DNA of 64,000 bases from Oikopleura dioica (GCA_907165135.1 OU015567.1:11041001-11105000), one strand, 5' to 3'. Positions 10,340-23,137 are shown, numbered from the stretch's first letter. The notes: a model not told the origin generated them from the sequence alone. Translations and numbers: made by a program.

Positions 10340-13300
10340 ATGGAATTTCGACCCGAAGAATTCGCTGGTAAAAGCGTCAAGCTCTCATCGCCAGTCGGTC
10401 AAGGGCACCTGGAAATATGGTGGCCCCTGTCCAAGGACAAAGAGATCCTAGGAGCTCGTGTCAAAGAGCTCGAAGAAACCATCGAGATCGGTAATGTCTG
10501 ATTTCGGAATCGCAATGTTTTAAACGAAGCTTTCAGTTTTAAATGAACTGCCAGATTACAGGACATCCTTGTTGCTGACGAAGCTGCAGGAGTTTCGAGC
10601 GTACAGAACGTTCGAATCGGCGCTGACTCTCGTGAGAATGTTCAATAAGAATATCACCACACACGTCAAACTCAATCGAGGCACACAACAGTTCCACGCA
10701 CTATTGAAAAGACCTATCAAAACACAAGCGCTCGACCACGTCCTCAAACAAGTGAGTTAACAAAAAAGGCGATAAGCTTTTATCTCGGTGATCTTCGTTG
10801 ATTTCCAAAATAAAAACTTAGCATCCTAAATTTAATTTTTCAGGTTTATCGCGCTTCCGTTACCGACCCTACTCAACTGAACAAGTATCAGTCCTTTACC
10901 TCTGAAACTTATGGCGAAACCAACTTTGCCCAAATGGACAAAATCATCCAAACAATCAAATGGTCAGAAGACGACGTCTTCGTGGATCTTGGTAGTGGAA
11001 TTGGCTCGCTCGTCATGCAGGTAATAAATTGATGAAAGAGGATACAAAGTGGATAGAGAAAGTGCTTAAAGTGTTGTAATTGCCTTGATTTCATCACCTT
11101 GGCGCGTGATAATCGTACTTTGGCTTATCAAATCGTTGCATTGTTTTTCTGTCATTCAAGCCCTTCCTTGTAGGTTTCCGCGATGACACCTGTGGCTAAA
11201 TCAGTGGGCATCGAGATCCAGCCTACTCCCTGCCAGTACGCCAAGAACATGGACATCAACTTCAAGAAAATCATGAAGTGGTACGGCTACGAACACAGAA
11301 ACTACGATCTCTTCAACGGCGACTTCATCAAAAACGAGTACGTCAACACAAGGACGGAGAAACAAAGCAGCTTCAACTGGAAAGAAGAGGCCACTGTGAT
11401 TTTTGTAAACAATTACGCGTTTTCGGAGGATTTGAACTTGAAGGTGAGCTACTGATCTTGAACCTTTTTGTTTGCTTTTTACGAGTCTCTGAACTCTACG
11501 TCTTTGATCCGTTGTCAGACGAGAATGAGTCCCTTGTGAATAGAAAAACACGCCTTTTAGAAATAATTAGTCTATTGGCCACGGTCAAGTCCTCCCGTGG
11601 GACAGGGCGTTTGCGCGTCTTAATAGCTAATAAATTTATGAGCTTTCTTTTATAAGCTTACACTGATCATGGAGCTCTTGAAATCAAAGAAGAGGAATAT
11701 GCTTTTGATCGATTTCTTATTACTAATTTAGCTCCGTCGGATCTTTGGAGACATGAATATCGGTACCCAGATTATCTCGACGAAAGCATTCTGCCCCGTT
11801 GATTTCAAAATCAATGATCGCAATGCAGGGAATGATATTGGCTGCTTCATGCGAGTTCATGAAATGGACTCCATTGCCGATGGCTTCTCGTGGACGAACA
11901 ACGTCGTTCAAGTTTATAAGCACGTGATCGATCACTCTGCGCTCGCAGATTACTACGCCTCGAAGACGAAAAAAGGTAAAAAGAGAAAAACACGCGAAAC
12001 TCACTTTTCGTAAGAATTAATCGATAAATATCAATTTTGGGCTGTTATAATTAAATACTTGGGAAATAGATATCTGCTGACTAGTAACACTCTGACTCAC
12101 AGGGGCTAACTGTTTTATTTAGCGCAAGGATCCACGAATTCTGCCTCTAGCTCCACAAAAGACCGCTCGAGCTCAAGTTCTCCGATTGATTTCGAAGAAG
12201 CTGCAAAAGAACAAGTCAAGACGGAGAAGACAGACAAATCCCAAAAGAGAAGCCTCAAACAGAGACCAATGAAGAAACAAATCAAAACCACAGAGAAAAT
12301 GGAAATGCAGCGGTCCAGAGAAAACTCACCAGCTGCCAAACGAGGGCCCAAAACAGGCTCCAAGAGAGGAAGAAGTAGCATTAACTTCGACTCTGCATCG
12401 CGAGAAGCTCTGGAAATTTTTAACACCGCGCAGGTCAAGAGCTATTCGAAGAAAACGACGAAGAGGACCGACAAGTATCTGACTTTAGTGGAGAAAGAGC
12501 GAATGTCCAAAGATCGCGCCTGCATCAAAGAATTTCGCCATTTCGATGAGGTAAGCTTGATTTATGAAAATTAGTTTTTTTCAACTTGAACAGACAAAGT
12601 CCGTCTTACTGCAAAACTTCTTCAAAAAGAAGTTTGATGATACTATCAACGCCTTTTCTAACATTCCTCAGCAACTGTTGGATCGAATTGCGCTGAACGA
12701 AAAGAATAGGATAAATGCGATCAGGAGCATGCTGAAGGAAGCCAGATCAGACAGGGATCGAATCTCGAACAAGGTAATTTAAACACTGAATCTTTAATGC
12801 CGTTAGCGTGGGTAAGATCGGCCCCTGTTTTGACGTGCACGCGCGCGCCTGTTGATTTTATGACACTCTCAAGGCTCATCGCAAAGTTCAAGTTGACTCC
12901 CGCAAAGGGAAAATTCAAAGGCAGAGTAAACAGTTAAGATAATCGATTTTTTATCGAGCAACATAAAAGTATGAAAACTTCAATGAAGTTTTTAAAGAAA
13001 ATTTCCTCCAGATGGGAGGCTGCCTCAGCAGAAATTTGTTGTATAAATTTGTTGTCCATGTTGTATTGCATTGTATTCGCTAAGCAGACTTATAAAATAA
13101 ACGTAGTATGAAACGAATTGTGAACAGCACATCCGCGAAGTCAAGGACCGCAAGCGCGAGCGGGCCAGCAAGATCGAAGCCAAGGTCGCCCAAGTGAACA
13201 AGGGCAATCTCGAGCTGCTGTCGGAAATCAAGGCCAACCGCTCTGTTATCCACGCCATGAATGACAATCAACGCGTTCAGAATAATGTTCTACCCTCGCC

Positions 13301-14767
13301 TCAGCAAATCGCTGCCCGTCCGCCAGTTAATAGTAATGCTGCCACGCCAGTTGCTTATGAAACGATTATCGGAAATGGTGCCCCGAAGGGCGTTCAGCCT
13401 CGGCCTTCGATAATAATGAAACCGTATCAAAACCAGATTAGGGAAATGGTAGGTCAAAATAAAGACGTTCATCAATTAAAAAACTTCATTAGGAGCCATA
13501 CCCTACCGCTGTATCCCAACCGCAACGTGCCAAGCCGAACCCATCACCTCACTCAGTGCCCCTATCACCCCATTCAACTAAATCCTCGCCTTCTTCCGAC
13601 ATGAACCAGTCGCGAATCAACGGCCACCACATTCAGGCCCAAGGTCATCCAAGAGGTAATAAATCATATCTTTTTCAATTTCAATACTGTCCATGATTTC
13701 CATTCCTCGCTAATGAAATTTAATTAGACTCCGTCGGTCCCCCACCCGAAGCTATCAGCTCTGTAGCGTCGCACTATCCGATCCACCTTCAGCCTAATCA
13801 GCCCGCTTCGCTTCCGCCTCCACAGCAAACACAGTTACTTCCCAACGGTCAAACCGGCTCGCCGCCTAAGAACGCAAGCAAAAGGAGACGCAGTTCAGAC
13901 ATCGACAGGCCTAAAGTCGTCATAACGCCTACTTCGCACATGTCTACCTCCCCACAAGCAAAACAAATTCTCCACCAGGTAAAAATAAATCTAGCTACTA
14001 GTATCACAAAATTTAATCTCCTTCAATAGAAAATAAAGAGCATCTCTAATTTATCTTTAGATTCCTCCTTACGCTACCGGGGCCCAAGTTTTACTACCAG
14101 GTGCATTCCCACATTTGAATGGACTTACCCGTGGGCCTCGCGATCCATCTTCTCACGACCCGAAGATCTATGGCGGTCTAGGTGGAATAATCCCAAGCTC
14201 AGTGCCTCCAACGTCTGAGCAACAAAACTCGGCAGCAATGAGAGTCGGAACACTCCATTCCCAATCGGTATCCGCGCCTAGCATCGTAATAAACCAATCA
14301 AAGTAGTATCGCGCTCTACTCTCTCAGGCTTACAAGTAGCGCTTTCGCTGGTATGTCACCTGGTGAATACTTAAACGCGTATCGGATCAATTTCACTTTG
14401 AAAGTGGTCTTATGCGCGGCGCCCGGTGAATAAAATAGGAGTTAAAATGGAGAATCGAAAATGAAGCAGATTTCAATAAATCCTCATTTTTGTTTTTGAT
14501 ATTTTCAATTTAAGTACTTGACGACGGTGTATTTATTCTATGATTTAGGGGATGGCCATTCCAGCTGGGCATTATCCCGCTTCAATGATTGGGCTGCTCT
14601 CTCAATATCCAGGCCTCAATCTTCAGCACTTCGGTTTTCCGTACGGCCCTCGTCCAGGGATGCAGCGTGGATCAGCTTCAGCCAGTGCCACTGCTCATCA
14701 GGGAGTGATCCAACAATCCCCACCTATCCAAAACGCGAGCTCGAAGAAGGCCACTCCTCACAAATAG
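10340..14767 (+). CDS. DOT1L: Histone H3K79 methyltransferase DOT1L
   Basis: Twelve exons: 10340-10490, 10537-10751, 10844-11020, 11174-11443, 11732-11975, 12123-12550, 12594-12773, 13128-13448, 13493-13655, 13728-13978, 14061-14285 and 14549-14767. The 947-residue product opens with the DOT1 catalytic fold: VYRASVTDPTQLNKYQSF, the SAM-binding DDVFVDLGSGIGSL, MKWYGYEHRNYDLFNGDF, VIFVNNYAFS and FSWTNNVVQVYKHVID. These match all DOT1 signature blocks in order. The rest is basic, then coiled (residues about 500-600), then Pro/Ser/Gln-rich, like the long C-terminal half of vertebrate DOT1L that binds AF9/AF10, though shorter. It methylates nucleosomal H3 Lys79. Introns 4 and 7 (288 and 354 nt) are long for this genome. 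The last junction (14285/14549) is the least certain. Confidence 0.93.
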
Positions 14768-15387
14768 AATAACCGTTACCGCTTACTTAAAATTTCAAAT
14801 CTAGCTTCTTTCAGCGTCAAAAGTGACCTATTTTTTCTCATTCTTATTTAATTATTCTCAAAAGGATAGTTCACAAAATAAAAATAATTAAACCACTTTA
14901 AAACTTTATCACTTTTCAAAGTTTATATCACGCTTCACTTATTGATCTCTGTGCTAGAAGACAGACTGAGTACAGTGTATAAAGCATCATCTGATGAAAT
15001 ATCACACAACTGCCTCTCTCCAGTAAAAAAAAATTATATTTAACAAAACAACCGGGAAATCGTGGACTGCCGTTTATGCTGTACCATTTATCCACCAGCT
15101 TCTTTTATCGAAAAATACAATTTTCCCGTATAATTTATTCTCTTTCGCATTCAAATTTATAAATCTTCAATATTTAGGATCTTAAAATTTAATCTAAAAA
15201 ATAAGTAACAATTTAATTATGACTAGAATAGGCGTCTAACAAAAGCTGTCAGCGTATTCTCTCTTCATTTATTTATTTCCTACGAATTGGTTTAAATTTG
15301 TTTCAATTTAATAAACTGATTCTTACCAGGGACGTTTGTGTTTTCATTCATTCGATATCACAAGAGTTTTCAACCTCCATCTCAAAA
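14768..15387. other. Intergenic, DOT1L 3' end to zinc-finger gene A
   Basis: AT-rich, no open frame with support. It contains the 3' untranslated region of DOT1L (aaaataaaaataat near 14877 could serve as a polyadenylation signal) and the leader of the next gene. Confidence 0.35.
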
Positions 15388-16473
15388 ATGAAAAAAAATA
15401 GAATGGAAGAAGCCATACAACTTGAATTCGTCAGGAAATATCTGTCAAAAACTAGGAGGCTGAAAACGCTTGAAGTGCTTGAGACGAACTGGAGGCCGCA
15501 GAAACGAATAAATCTCAGTTTTTCTATTCAATCTGCTCCAAAAAGAACGAAACTAGACTCAGAATCAAAAAATTTCAAGGAAGAAAAGAAGGAATTGACC
15601 AAAAAAGACCTTAAAAAGAAGTGTAAGCATATCTTGATTTCTTCGAGCCGGCATATTATATTATATACACGATCGTAATCAAATATGTATAACAACCGCT
15701 CAAGCGTTACTTGATCTCTGTCTTCAGCAATACCAAAAGAATTCAAAAGACTAGCGAAAACCGTTGGGCTTCCAAGAGAACACTGGGACTTCTTTTACGA
15801 ATACCGGAAGAACTTCAATTTCGAACTCAAAAAAGACTTCCGAATTCACTGCACTGGAAATAAGGGACACTGTAAGTTCTCCAGCAACGTCTTTGAAGGT
15901 TGTCTTGTGGCCCATATGGTCGAGAAACATGCGTTTGGGGAGTTTTCTTGTTTGAAGGAAGATTGCAAATTCGTAGCGTATTCGAAAGAGTGCTTGAAGC
16001 AGCACAGGAGCAAATTCCACGGATCTGGACGAGTTGTGCCGACAAAGGATCAACGCCACTCATGTAAATTTAAAAGCTACGGATCTTAATTTCAAATAAA
16101 TATTTCTCAAACCTTATGTTCAATAAAACTTTCGATCCCTGAGTGAAGCTGCTCTTATATGGCTGCTCGATCATCTGCCTTAGAAATTCACCACCGAGTC
16201 CACGAGAACCGCCTATTTCTCTGTCAATTCTGCAATTATACCAGCAACTGGCCTTACGACATGCGCGATCACATGCGTTATCATTTTCTAATCAAGACTT
16301 TCGAATGCGCTCAATGCAGTCTTAAATTCATCAACTTGAAAGCTCTGAACACACATAAGAAGCTTCATTCTAGCGACTTCTCCTGTACGCACTGTCATCA
16401 GTCTTTCGAATCTGTTCACAAACTCAATGTCCACGTGATTACTTGTGAGATGCGGCTTCGAAAGCTCAATTGA
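15388..16473 (+). CDS. C2H2 zinc-finger protein A (interrupted paralogue)
   Basis: Exons 15388-15622 and 15728-16078, then 16151-16473, give 302 residues if the 72 nt between 16079 and 16150 are removed. It has a basic N-terminus, a shared domain (FFYEYRKNFNFELKK, HCTGNKGHCKF) and four or five C2H2 fingers, the later ones FECAQCSLKFINLKALNTH and FSCTHCHQSFESV. It is a tandem duplicate of the gene at 16532: first exons are the same length (235 nt) and fingers align one for one. The 72 nt have an in-frame TAA, are bounded by AGCT on both sides and lack GT-AG ends, so they are either a non-canonical intron or an inactivating insertion that would leave a truncated protein ending at 16089. The function of the family is unknown; DNA binding is inferred from the fingers. 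Confidence 0.65.
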
Positions 16474-16531
16474 TGCCTCGTATCAAAGCATATTGATTTA
16501 AATCCATCTTATAATTTTTAAGTTTGCTAGA

Positions 16532-17500
16532 ATGAATAATCCTCGTCCTTGCCCGGCGCGAATAAAACGTTTCCTAAGAAAATATTTGAAGGAATCTGAT
16601 AGATTAGAGACACTCGCTTGTCTTGAAGAAAATTGGAAATTAGAAAGTCCGAAGAAAAAGGTTCAACTTACTTTTTCAATAGTGAAACCTCCCAGTTCAA
16701 GAAAAATTGATATCACCACGAAGAAAAAAGTACTCAAGAAGCCAACTAAAGATAAAACTTCAGAAAGTAAGAGTTCAAAAAACTGAAGAAAAAGTTATCA
16801 AAATATTTAAGCAAAAATCCAAGTTCCAGAAGATTTCAAAAAGATCGCGAAGACCTTTGGTCTTCCTGAAGCTCACCTTGAGTTCTTCTACGAGCACCGA
16901 GAGAAATTTAACTGGGCAATCAAGAAAGACCGGAAAATTAACTGCACTGGAAACAGCGGCTATTGTACTTTTAATTCTGACGTTTTTCCTGGGTGTCTTG
17001 TCGATCACATGGTCACGGCTCATAACCATGGAGAGTTTAAATGTGATAGAATCGATTGTATGTTCGTCGGCTTTTCTGAAAAGATTTTGAACAAACATAT
17101 CGCGGTCTTTCACGGAACCGGTCGAAAAGCACCGTCCAAAGACCTCAATCTTCCCTGCAAATATCCCAGTTGCTCTCACATGGCTGTTTACAAGTCAAAC
17201 TTAGAAAAACACTATCAAGTCCATGAGAATCGATTGCCTTTCACTTGCAATTTCTGTACATACCGCGCCATTCAGCCTGAAAACTTGGCGCTGCACATGC
17301 TCTATCATTTCAAAATTCGAACGTTCGAGTGTAATCAATGCAGCTCGAAGTTTTATACTGTTGCGGAATTGAATTATCATAAACGAAAGCACAGTAGGGA
17401 CTACATGTGCCCACATTGCCATGAAAACTTTGATAAAACAGCTTCGATGAAAAAACATATCACAACCTGCGCAATACGGCTGAATAAATTTAAAGATTAA
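16532..17500 (+). CDS. C2H2 zinc-finger protein B
   Basis: Two exons, 16532-16766 and 16812-17500 (45 nt GT-AG intron), give 307 residues. N-terminal 80 residues are basic, ending in Lys-rich runs; then a domain shared with gene A (FGLPEAHLEFFYEHREKFNW, CTGNSGYCTF) and fingers including GEFKCDRIDCMFVGFS, LPFTCNFCTYRAIQPENL, FECNQCSSKFYTVAELNYH and YMCPHCHENFDKTASM. It starts only 58 bp after the stop of gene A, so the pair may share a transcript. Nothing beyond nucleic-acid binding can be predicted; no clear vertebrate orthologue is recognised. Confidence 0.8.
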
Positions 17501-17612
17501 ATGGCTCATTCAGAGAAATAACTCTCATTTTTAGAGGAAAAAATTAAGAAACGCGATTGAATAATAGGACTCACATACTATTCCTCGTTTCAAGAAGAAA
17601 AGAAAAACGTTA

Positions 17613-18900
17613 ATGTATAAACACGAAGACGGAGTTGTAGTTCCTAACAGTCACAATTCGATGGCGTCTCATGCCCAAGTCAGCAATCGTCCTGCAAGAA
17701 GACCGGCGTTCTTCTGCTACCATTGCAATCAGAACTTCTCTTCCAGGAACGGTGCTATATTGAAATTTTTATAGAATTCCCTTCCGTAATTCGATCGGCT
17801 TCGAAATTAGCATCTTCTTAAAAGAGAATCACTCGAAGATCATGTTAAGCAGATTTCAAGCAGAAGCATTGGCCAAAAGCGAGCAGATAGCACAATGGCT
17901 GCTGATGAGCATCAGAACCAAGGAATTCATGTTGAGCATCACCCAGAAGAACATGATGAATACGGCCCTTCCCATGATGAGCTTACGCAAAGGCAGCGAG
18001 AACATCATCAAGAGTAGAGCCTTACTTACCTTCAAGACTTAAATATGCTCAATTCTAGCGAAATCCCGAACCCACCAAGAGCGAAACGTCAGCGTGTAAT
18101 GGTCGAACCGACGGTAGAAGAAGGCGAAATGGTCGGAAACGGTCAAGACTTCTCTGCTTCTTCGATAAAAGTCGAATCTGGATTCTTCGACCTATCAAGA
18201 GCGGAGATCGCGAAGATCAAGACGCAAAACGAGTACGCCGCGTTCACTGTTGATGGCAAGGAATGCTACCATTGTGGAGATGAGTTTACGAGTAGAAGCG
18301 ATCTGATAGCGCATCCAAGGAAATGTATGAGGATGAAGAACGCAAATTATTATGGAAAAATTATACACGGTGATGGAACACTGGAAGAAATCAATGTCAC
18401 ACAGGTACAGAACTGTAGTCATTCTTTTCTATCTCTAGATGCAGCATATGAACCAGCAATCGCCTCGAAACGGATCCCATCGCCGCCTAGCGCCTGATTC
18501 TCACGAGCAAGAACAAGAGCAAGGTGCTCTCATCATCGATCAAAACGTTGACGAAAACCTACACGAAGGACACGATGACCAGTACGAAACCGCAACGAAG
18601 GTCGAGCAGCACCAAGAAGAGTGGCAGCCAGCCGTGCAATGTCCCCTTTGTAATGAATACTTCGAAAATAAAGCCGCCGTTAAGTTGCACCGTTATCAAG
18701 TGAGAACAATATAAATGAAATTTTATTTATTCCAATTCTAGTGCGTAATGGACCGTGCATTACCCGTCAGAAAGCCGGGCCAGCCGATTAACACACAACA
18801 CAAAGGCTTCTGTTGCTTCCACTGCGACCGACTCTTTCCCACTCGCGAAGAACTGCGCATTCACGTAAACGAAGTCAATTCTCAAAATCTCCGCTACTAA
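17613..18900 (+). CDS. C2HC-type zinc-finger protein with acidic linkers
   Basis: Five exons, 17613-17751, 17827-17922, 18037-18404, 18439-18699 and 18742-18900, give 340 residues. Four finger-like units recur: CYHCNQNFSSR, CYHCGDEFTSRSDLIAH (followed by RKC), CPLCNEYFENKAAVKLH and CCFHCDRLFPTREELRIH. Between them are Glu/His/Gln-rich linkers and a basic patch (PPRAKRQR). The intron 17923-18036 is placed as GA-AG (CAAG|GAATTC...TTCAAG); it removes an in-frame TAG at 18015-18017 and keeps phase. If it is retained the protein ends after about 30 extra His/Glu-rich residues. The gene follows the two C2H2 genes by 112 bp on the same strand. Confidence 0.65.
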
Positions 18901-19743
18901 ACAAAATCGAAATATAAATACCAACGAATTTAGCTTTGAATACAGTTTCAGAACACCCTAGTCCAGCTTACAACATCAAAACTTGTAGATAATATCCTTC
19001 TTTTGCAGTTTATTCTTCATACTTGACTGATACTTTTGAACAAAAAATATTGAAAAGGAATGATACTTCCGTGGCACCAGTTTGGATCTCGCAAAATTAT
19101 TAATTTTCTCCTCCCCTCCATTCCATAGTTGAATAAATAGACTTACTTAGTCTATAATTTCCACGTGACACTCAACTTTCAGCCTCATATTTTCCAAAGT
19201 AAAATTTTCGCATTCTTTTGCCTTTTTCATTTTTTTCATGGGGATCAATCGAAATATCTTTCTATCGTAGTAAATTAAAAATAAAAATTCACAATCATGA
19301 TTTCCGCAGCACTTTTAACCCTTTTCCTGGGTCTTCTTCGACTCATTTTTATACATTCTTGTCCGTGTTAATTGCTGCCGATGCTCTCCGTTCAGCCAAA
19401 ATACATTTCTCCAATGCTTTAACGCGTTTTACATAAATTTCCCTTCTGAAAAATTGGTAGCGCGTGTTCATGTTTTTCGAGAAACTCTACCCTAGCGTGT
19501 TACTCTTTTTACTGAATCCGATTAACAATAAACAACTTGCTACAAAAAGCTGCGAGAGTTTGCTGCATTCTTCTTTCTTTATTGTCACCTGATCAATATT
19601 TACCAACGAGCTCCTTTCAGAGTGTAATTCTTGAGATTGACATTTTTGAGAAACATCGATTTCGGGATCATAGAGCTTCTAGTAGAAAAATTCCTTATTA
19701 CGCAGAGCTAAGGAGCGATTCATACGAAGAAAAGAGACAGTAG
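18901..19743. other. Intergenic, no feature supported
   Basis: About 840 bp of AT-rich DNA. Open frames here (19218-19436, 19537-19743) are in simple-composition sequence and have no splice or family support. The part nearest 19744 should be the leader of the next gene. Confidence 0.35.
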
Positions 19744-20702
19744 ATGTCTAGTGTTCAATCATCTCCACACGCTGCGGGTGTTGTCGGCGGAGGAGCAGCA
19801 AGCGATGCAGGAGGCGGCGGAGGATCGGCCACAACAACTCCTTATACGACGCAGAGTCCTCCAAAGCGATTTAGTCCATATCCGATGACTTCTGCCCATC
19901 AAATTCGCGCCGGCGTCCCTCCAGGAATGATGGCTGTCGCCAACAACGGTCAAGTTATTATGGCAAACCAAGTCCAAATTGCGAATCCAGCTGCGTTGCA
20001 AGCGAGATTAGCATCGCCTTATGGGATGGTAGCGCTCGGAGGAATGGGTGGCATGGGCATGGTTGCCGCTCCACAGCCCATGATGACCGCGATGCCAATG
20101 TTAGCCACTCAGAATGGAATGGGAATGGCCATGATCAACTCAGGAAAACGGGATAATTTATGATAAGCCATGAGCTTCTCTTCTTTAGTGAAAGACTTGC
20201 TGCTAATTTGCCTATTGAAATGTATCCCCGAACAGGAATGCCACAAATGATGCAATACGTGCAGCCTCCCGCTCCTCCTTCTTCTTCCAGTGTTCAACAA
20301 GCATACATGTCTCCCGCCGTCTCCTATGCCGCGCAACAAGGTGGCGATACCACTTCATCCAGCCAGACCGTTAACAACATAACTAACCCGCCTCCTCCTC
20401 CAGCTGGTGCGCCGCCTAAAGACTCGCTATCGGACCGTGCGTCGCGTACTTCCTCGCCCTGCGTCACGAAGCAAGAATCAAAGCCTAGCACGGACCCTTA
20501 CGATTACAGCGAAGGCCTGCAAAACAGCAACAAAGAGCAACGCATCGAAATACAAAAGCTGCTCAAGGAAAACCAAAAGCTGAGAGACAAGGTGAAGAAG
20601 CTCTCGCGCGAGCACCACCAGGCGACCAAGTCGTACACGGTAAAAGATGGCAAATGCCCGTTCTGCCTTCAAGAAATGCCAACTAACAAAAGGAAAAAAT
20701 AA
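19744..20702 (+). CDS. Gly/Met/Pro-rich protein with C-terminal coiled coil
   Basis: Not recognised. The first part is low complexity (Ala/Gly/Ser runs, then GMGGMGMVAAPQPMM). The second part is Pro/Ser-rich, then a coiled coil (EQRIEIQKLLKENQKLRDKV) and a possible metal-binding end (KCPFCLQEMP). The two parts are in different frames and must be joined across about 20150-20190. The acceptor is clear (cttctttag at 20184-20188) but the only donor that keeps phase is after CAGG at about 20148, giving an AA-AG intron, or a GA donor a few bases earlier. Total about 305 residues. Such composition is typical of transcription or RNA-binding regulators, but no function is claimed. Confidence 0.6.
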
Positions 20703-21334
20703 ATTATTCAAATAATTTCCAACAAAAAATCTTTCATCAACATCTGACATCAGCACCCACAACCCAGCGCCAACCTTACTAATTTATTTCTTTTATTTTA
20801 TTTGAAACGCAATTTAAACTCGATTTCTTTTTATTTTCGTTTCTCTTTACAAATTTTTCTTTACGTTTATTTTCATTTACACACATGCACAGTTGTTTAC
20901 ACACTAAGCTTTAAGAGGATCTCTCGGAGGAAATATATCTGTAGTTTTCTAGACCCATTTTACATTTATTTTATCTACAGTAGCTTGTATAATAGAAATT
21001 AAATGTTTGAATTGTTCGTAATAAATTTTCCAAAGGCAATGATTGTTCTGAGAAATTCTAACTTTCCCTGATTGATTTTCCGTTATCAGCATTTTGCGTC
21101 AACATATCCCTACTACTACTTAAGTGTTACCGCGTATTCCCTTCGAGAGATCGTATTTATAAATGGCCAGGGCACCGTGCCAGACTCTGCCTAAAATTTA
21201 AGGATCGTTTGAATTTTGATTTGACCTTGATTGAGGATACTCGTCAAACAAAATACAGTTCTGATGAAATTCCGTGTGCCTTGATCTTTTGTGAGACTCG
21301 CCTTTCAGAATGAGCGCAAGACGACACCAGTAAG
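20703..21334. other. Intergenic, no feature supported
   Basis: AT-rich 3' flank of the coiled-coil gene and 5' flank of ABHD16. An AG at 21308 lies just before ATG 21310, which opens only a seven-codon ORF (MSARRHQ); this may be a short upstream ORF in the ABHD16 leader. Confidence 0.3.
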
Positions 21335-23137
21335 ATGCGATTTTTGCAGTACTTCACCGGGCCCACTATCTTTCGCCATTTTACGGAGAGCAAGTGGGTC
21401 ATCTACGAGCCGAACTTCGTGGAGGCTCTAACCGGCAGTGCGTTAGGATGGGCAGAAAGTTTGATGTCAACCTATTTGCTGTTTATTCCGTGGTATCTTG
21501 CCTACCAACCTTTTAGTCATGGATTTAACAAAGGTGAATTAACTCTGGCAATATTATTTTATAAAGAAATAAAGGCGTGATCGAGCGATACATTTCCATC
21601 GGAACAACTCATGCCAAATACGCCGGTTTCTGCGCTGCCACTTGGGTGATTTGTGCTACTCTTCGTGGCCTTGGAAGAACGCAGAATAAAATCTATAGTC
21701 AGTATCTCGATGCGTTAGAAAAATCATCATCATTTACGAAGAAACAAAAATATGAGCTCAAGCAAAAGTGGGATATTACGTTTAGTCACTGGCTTGTTGA
21801 CTTTGAAGCGAAAGAAAATAAAAATATAGAGCTGGATCTTCCTTCAGCTGGAGCATTGACTCCGATTGCTGGAATTATCGGCCATACTTTTGCAAGATGG
21901 ATGATTTATCCTGGCGCAACACCGTTGTTGAATTCTCTTCTAAGGTCGTTCTATCTTCAAAGATAGGAAAATATTAATTTTAATTTTCAGACCTATGATC
22001 GAGCAAGAGAGAAAGAAACTTATCGAAGCAGGAGCTCAGCGAGCCAAAATCCTTACCTCAAACAAGCATGAAATCGACACACTTTTCTTCGATCGTCGGC
22101 TTTCTTCCAGAGAAGGAGAAACGCTTTTCATAACTTCTGAGGGGAACGCAGGCTTCATGGAAGTTGGTAGCTTTGCCACTGTGTCAAAGTCTTCGTTCTC
22201 TGTTCTTGGATATAATCACCCAGGTATTTCCTTAAATCTTCATTTGTTTCAATGTTCTGTAGGTTTCGGTGGGTCCACTGGAGTGCCCTATCCGAAAAAC
22301 GATGCAGCAGCTGTCACGGCTGTTATTGACTACGCAAAGCACGAACTTGGCTTTACAGAGAGTCAGATTGTAGTTTACGCGTGGTCCATTGGGGGCTTCG
22401 ACGCGACAGTTGCTGGCTCGGCGTACAAAGAACTAAAAGGACTTTACCTGGACGCTACGTTTGATGACGTCCTCCCATTAGCTGATAATGTTATGCCGAA
22501 AGCTCTGGCGCCTATCACTGAGAAAACTATAAGGTTCTTGATTATTTAGAGTCAGTTATTAAGTCAGAATAGTAGAACGTCTGTTTAGGTCAATTTGGAA
22601 CCTCAACAATTCACATTACCTCTCCAAGTTCCCTGGCCCAGTCACAATTCTTAGACGAAATCACGATGAAATCATGCAAAAATCCCCCCGAATCGTTGAC
22701 GACAATCGCGCGAATCAATTATTATTCGATTTCCTTGACAATCGCTACCCAAATCTCATGACAAATCGAGCGAGGTACAGTTCAATTTTGCAAAATAGTA
22801 GGTCATAATTAATTCTAAGGTCAAAGCTAAAAGAGTACCTGGCAATCGGGAGGCGAGATGAGGCGATAACCTGGATGCAGAGTCAAGTGGACATTCCTAT
22901 GGCGAGAAGTATCGTAGAATCTTGGCAGAATTCAAGAGACGCTTCTACAACTACTTTGGGAGACGACATGGACGAGGAGCTAAAGCTTACATTAATTTTA
23001 TATCTAGGTAAGTTCATTCATGTAGTGGTATGATATGAGAACAAATTTTAGTAAATAAACACTTTGTAACAATGGATGGACCCCATGGTCAACCAGTTCC
23101 CATTCAATTGCTCGATATCCCGTGGAAAATGCGCTAG
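21335..23137 (+). CDS. ABHD16A: ABHD16-type lipid hydrolase
   Basis: Seven exons, 21335-21533, 21575-21944, 21991-22223, 22263-22533, 22589-22774, 22820-23007 and 23052-23137, give 510 residues (human ABHD16A is 558). The N-terminus carries a membrane segment (SLMSTYLLFIPWYLAYQPF) and a second near residue 85. The alpha/beta-hydrolase part has ITSEGNAGFMEVG, SVLGYNHPGFGGSTGVP and the nucleophile elbow YAWSIGG (serine of GxSxG type), then LDATFDDVLPLA and RRNHDEIM with the expected acidic residues. In vertebrates this enzyme removes a fatty acid from phosphatidylserine to make lyso-PS at the ER. All introns are 39-55 nt GT-AG. A and B paralogues of vertebrates cannot be told apart here. Confidence 0.92.

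Noticed and set aside
17842-18042. 66-codon ORF with Met/Ser-rich product overlapping the C2HC gene
   Set aside because: It is a shadow frame; the true frame continues the zinc-finger linker.
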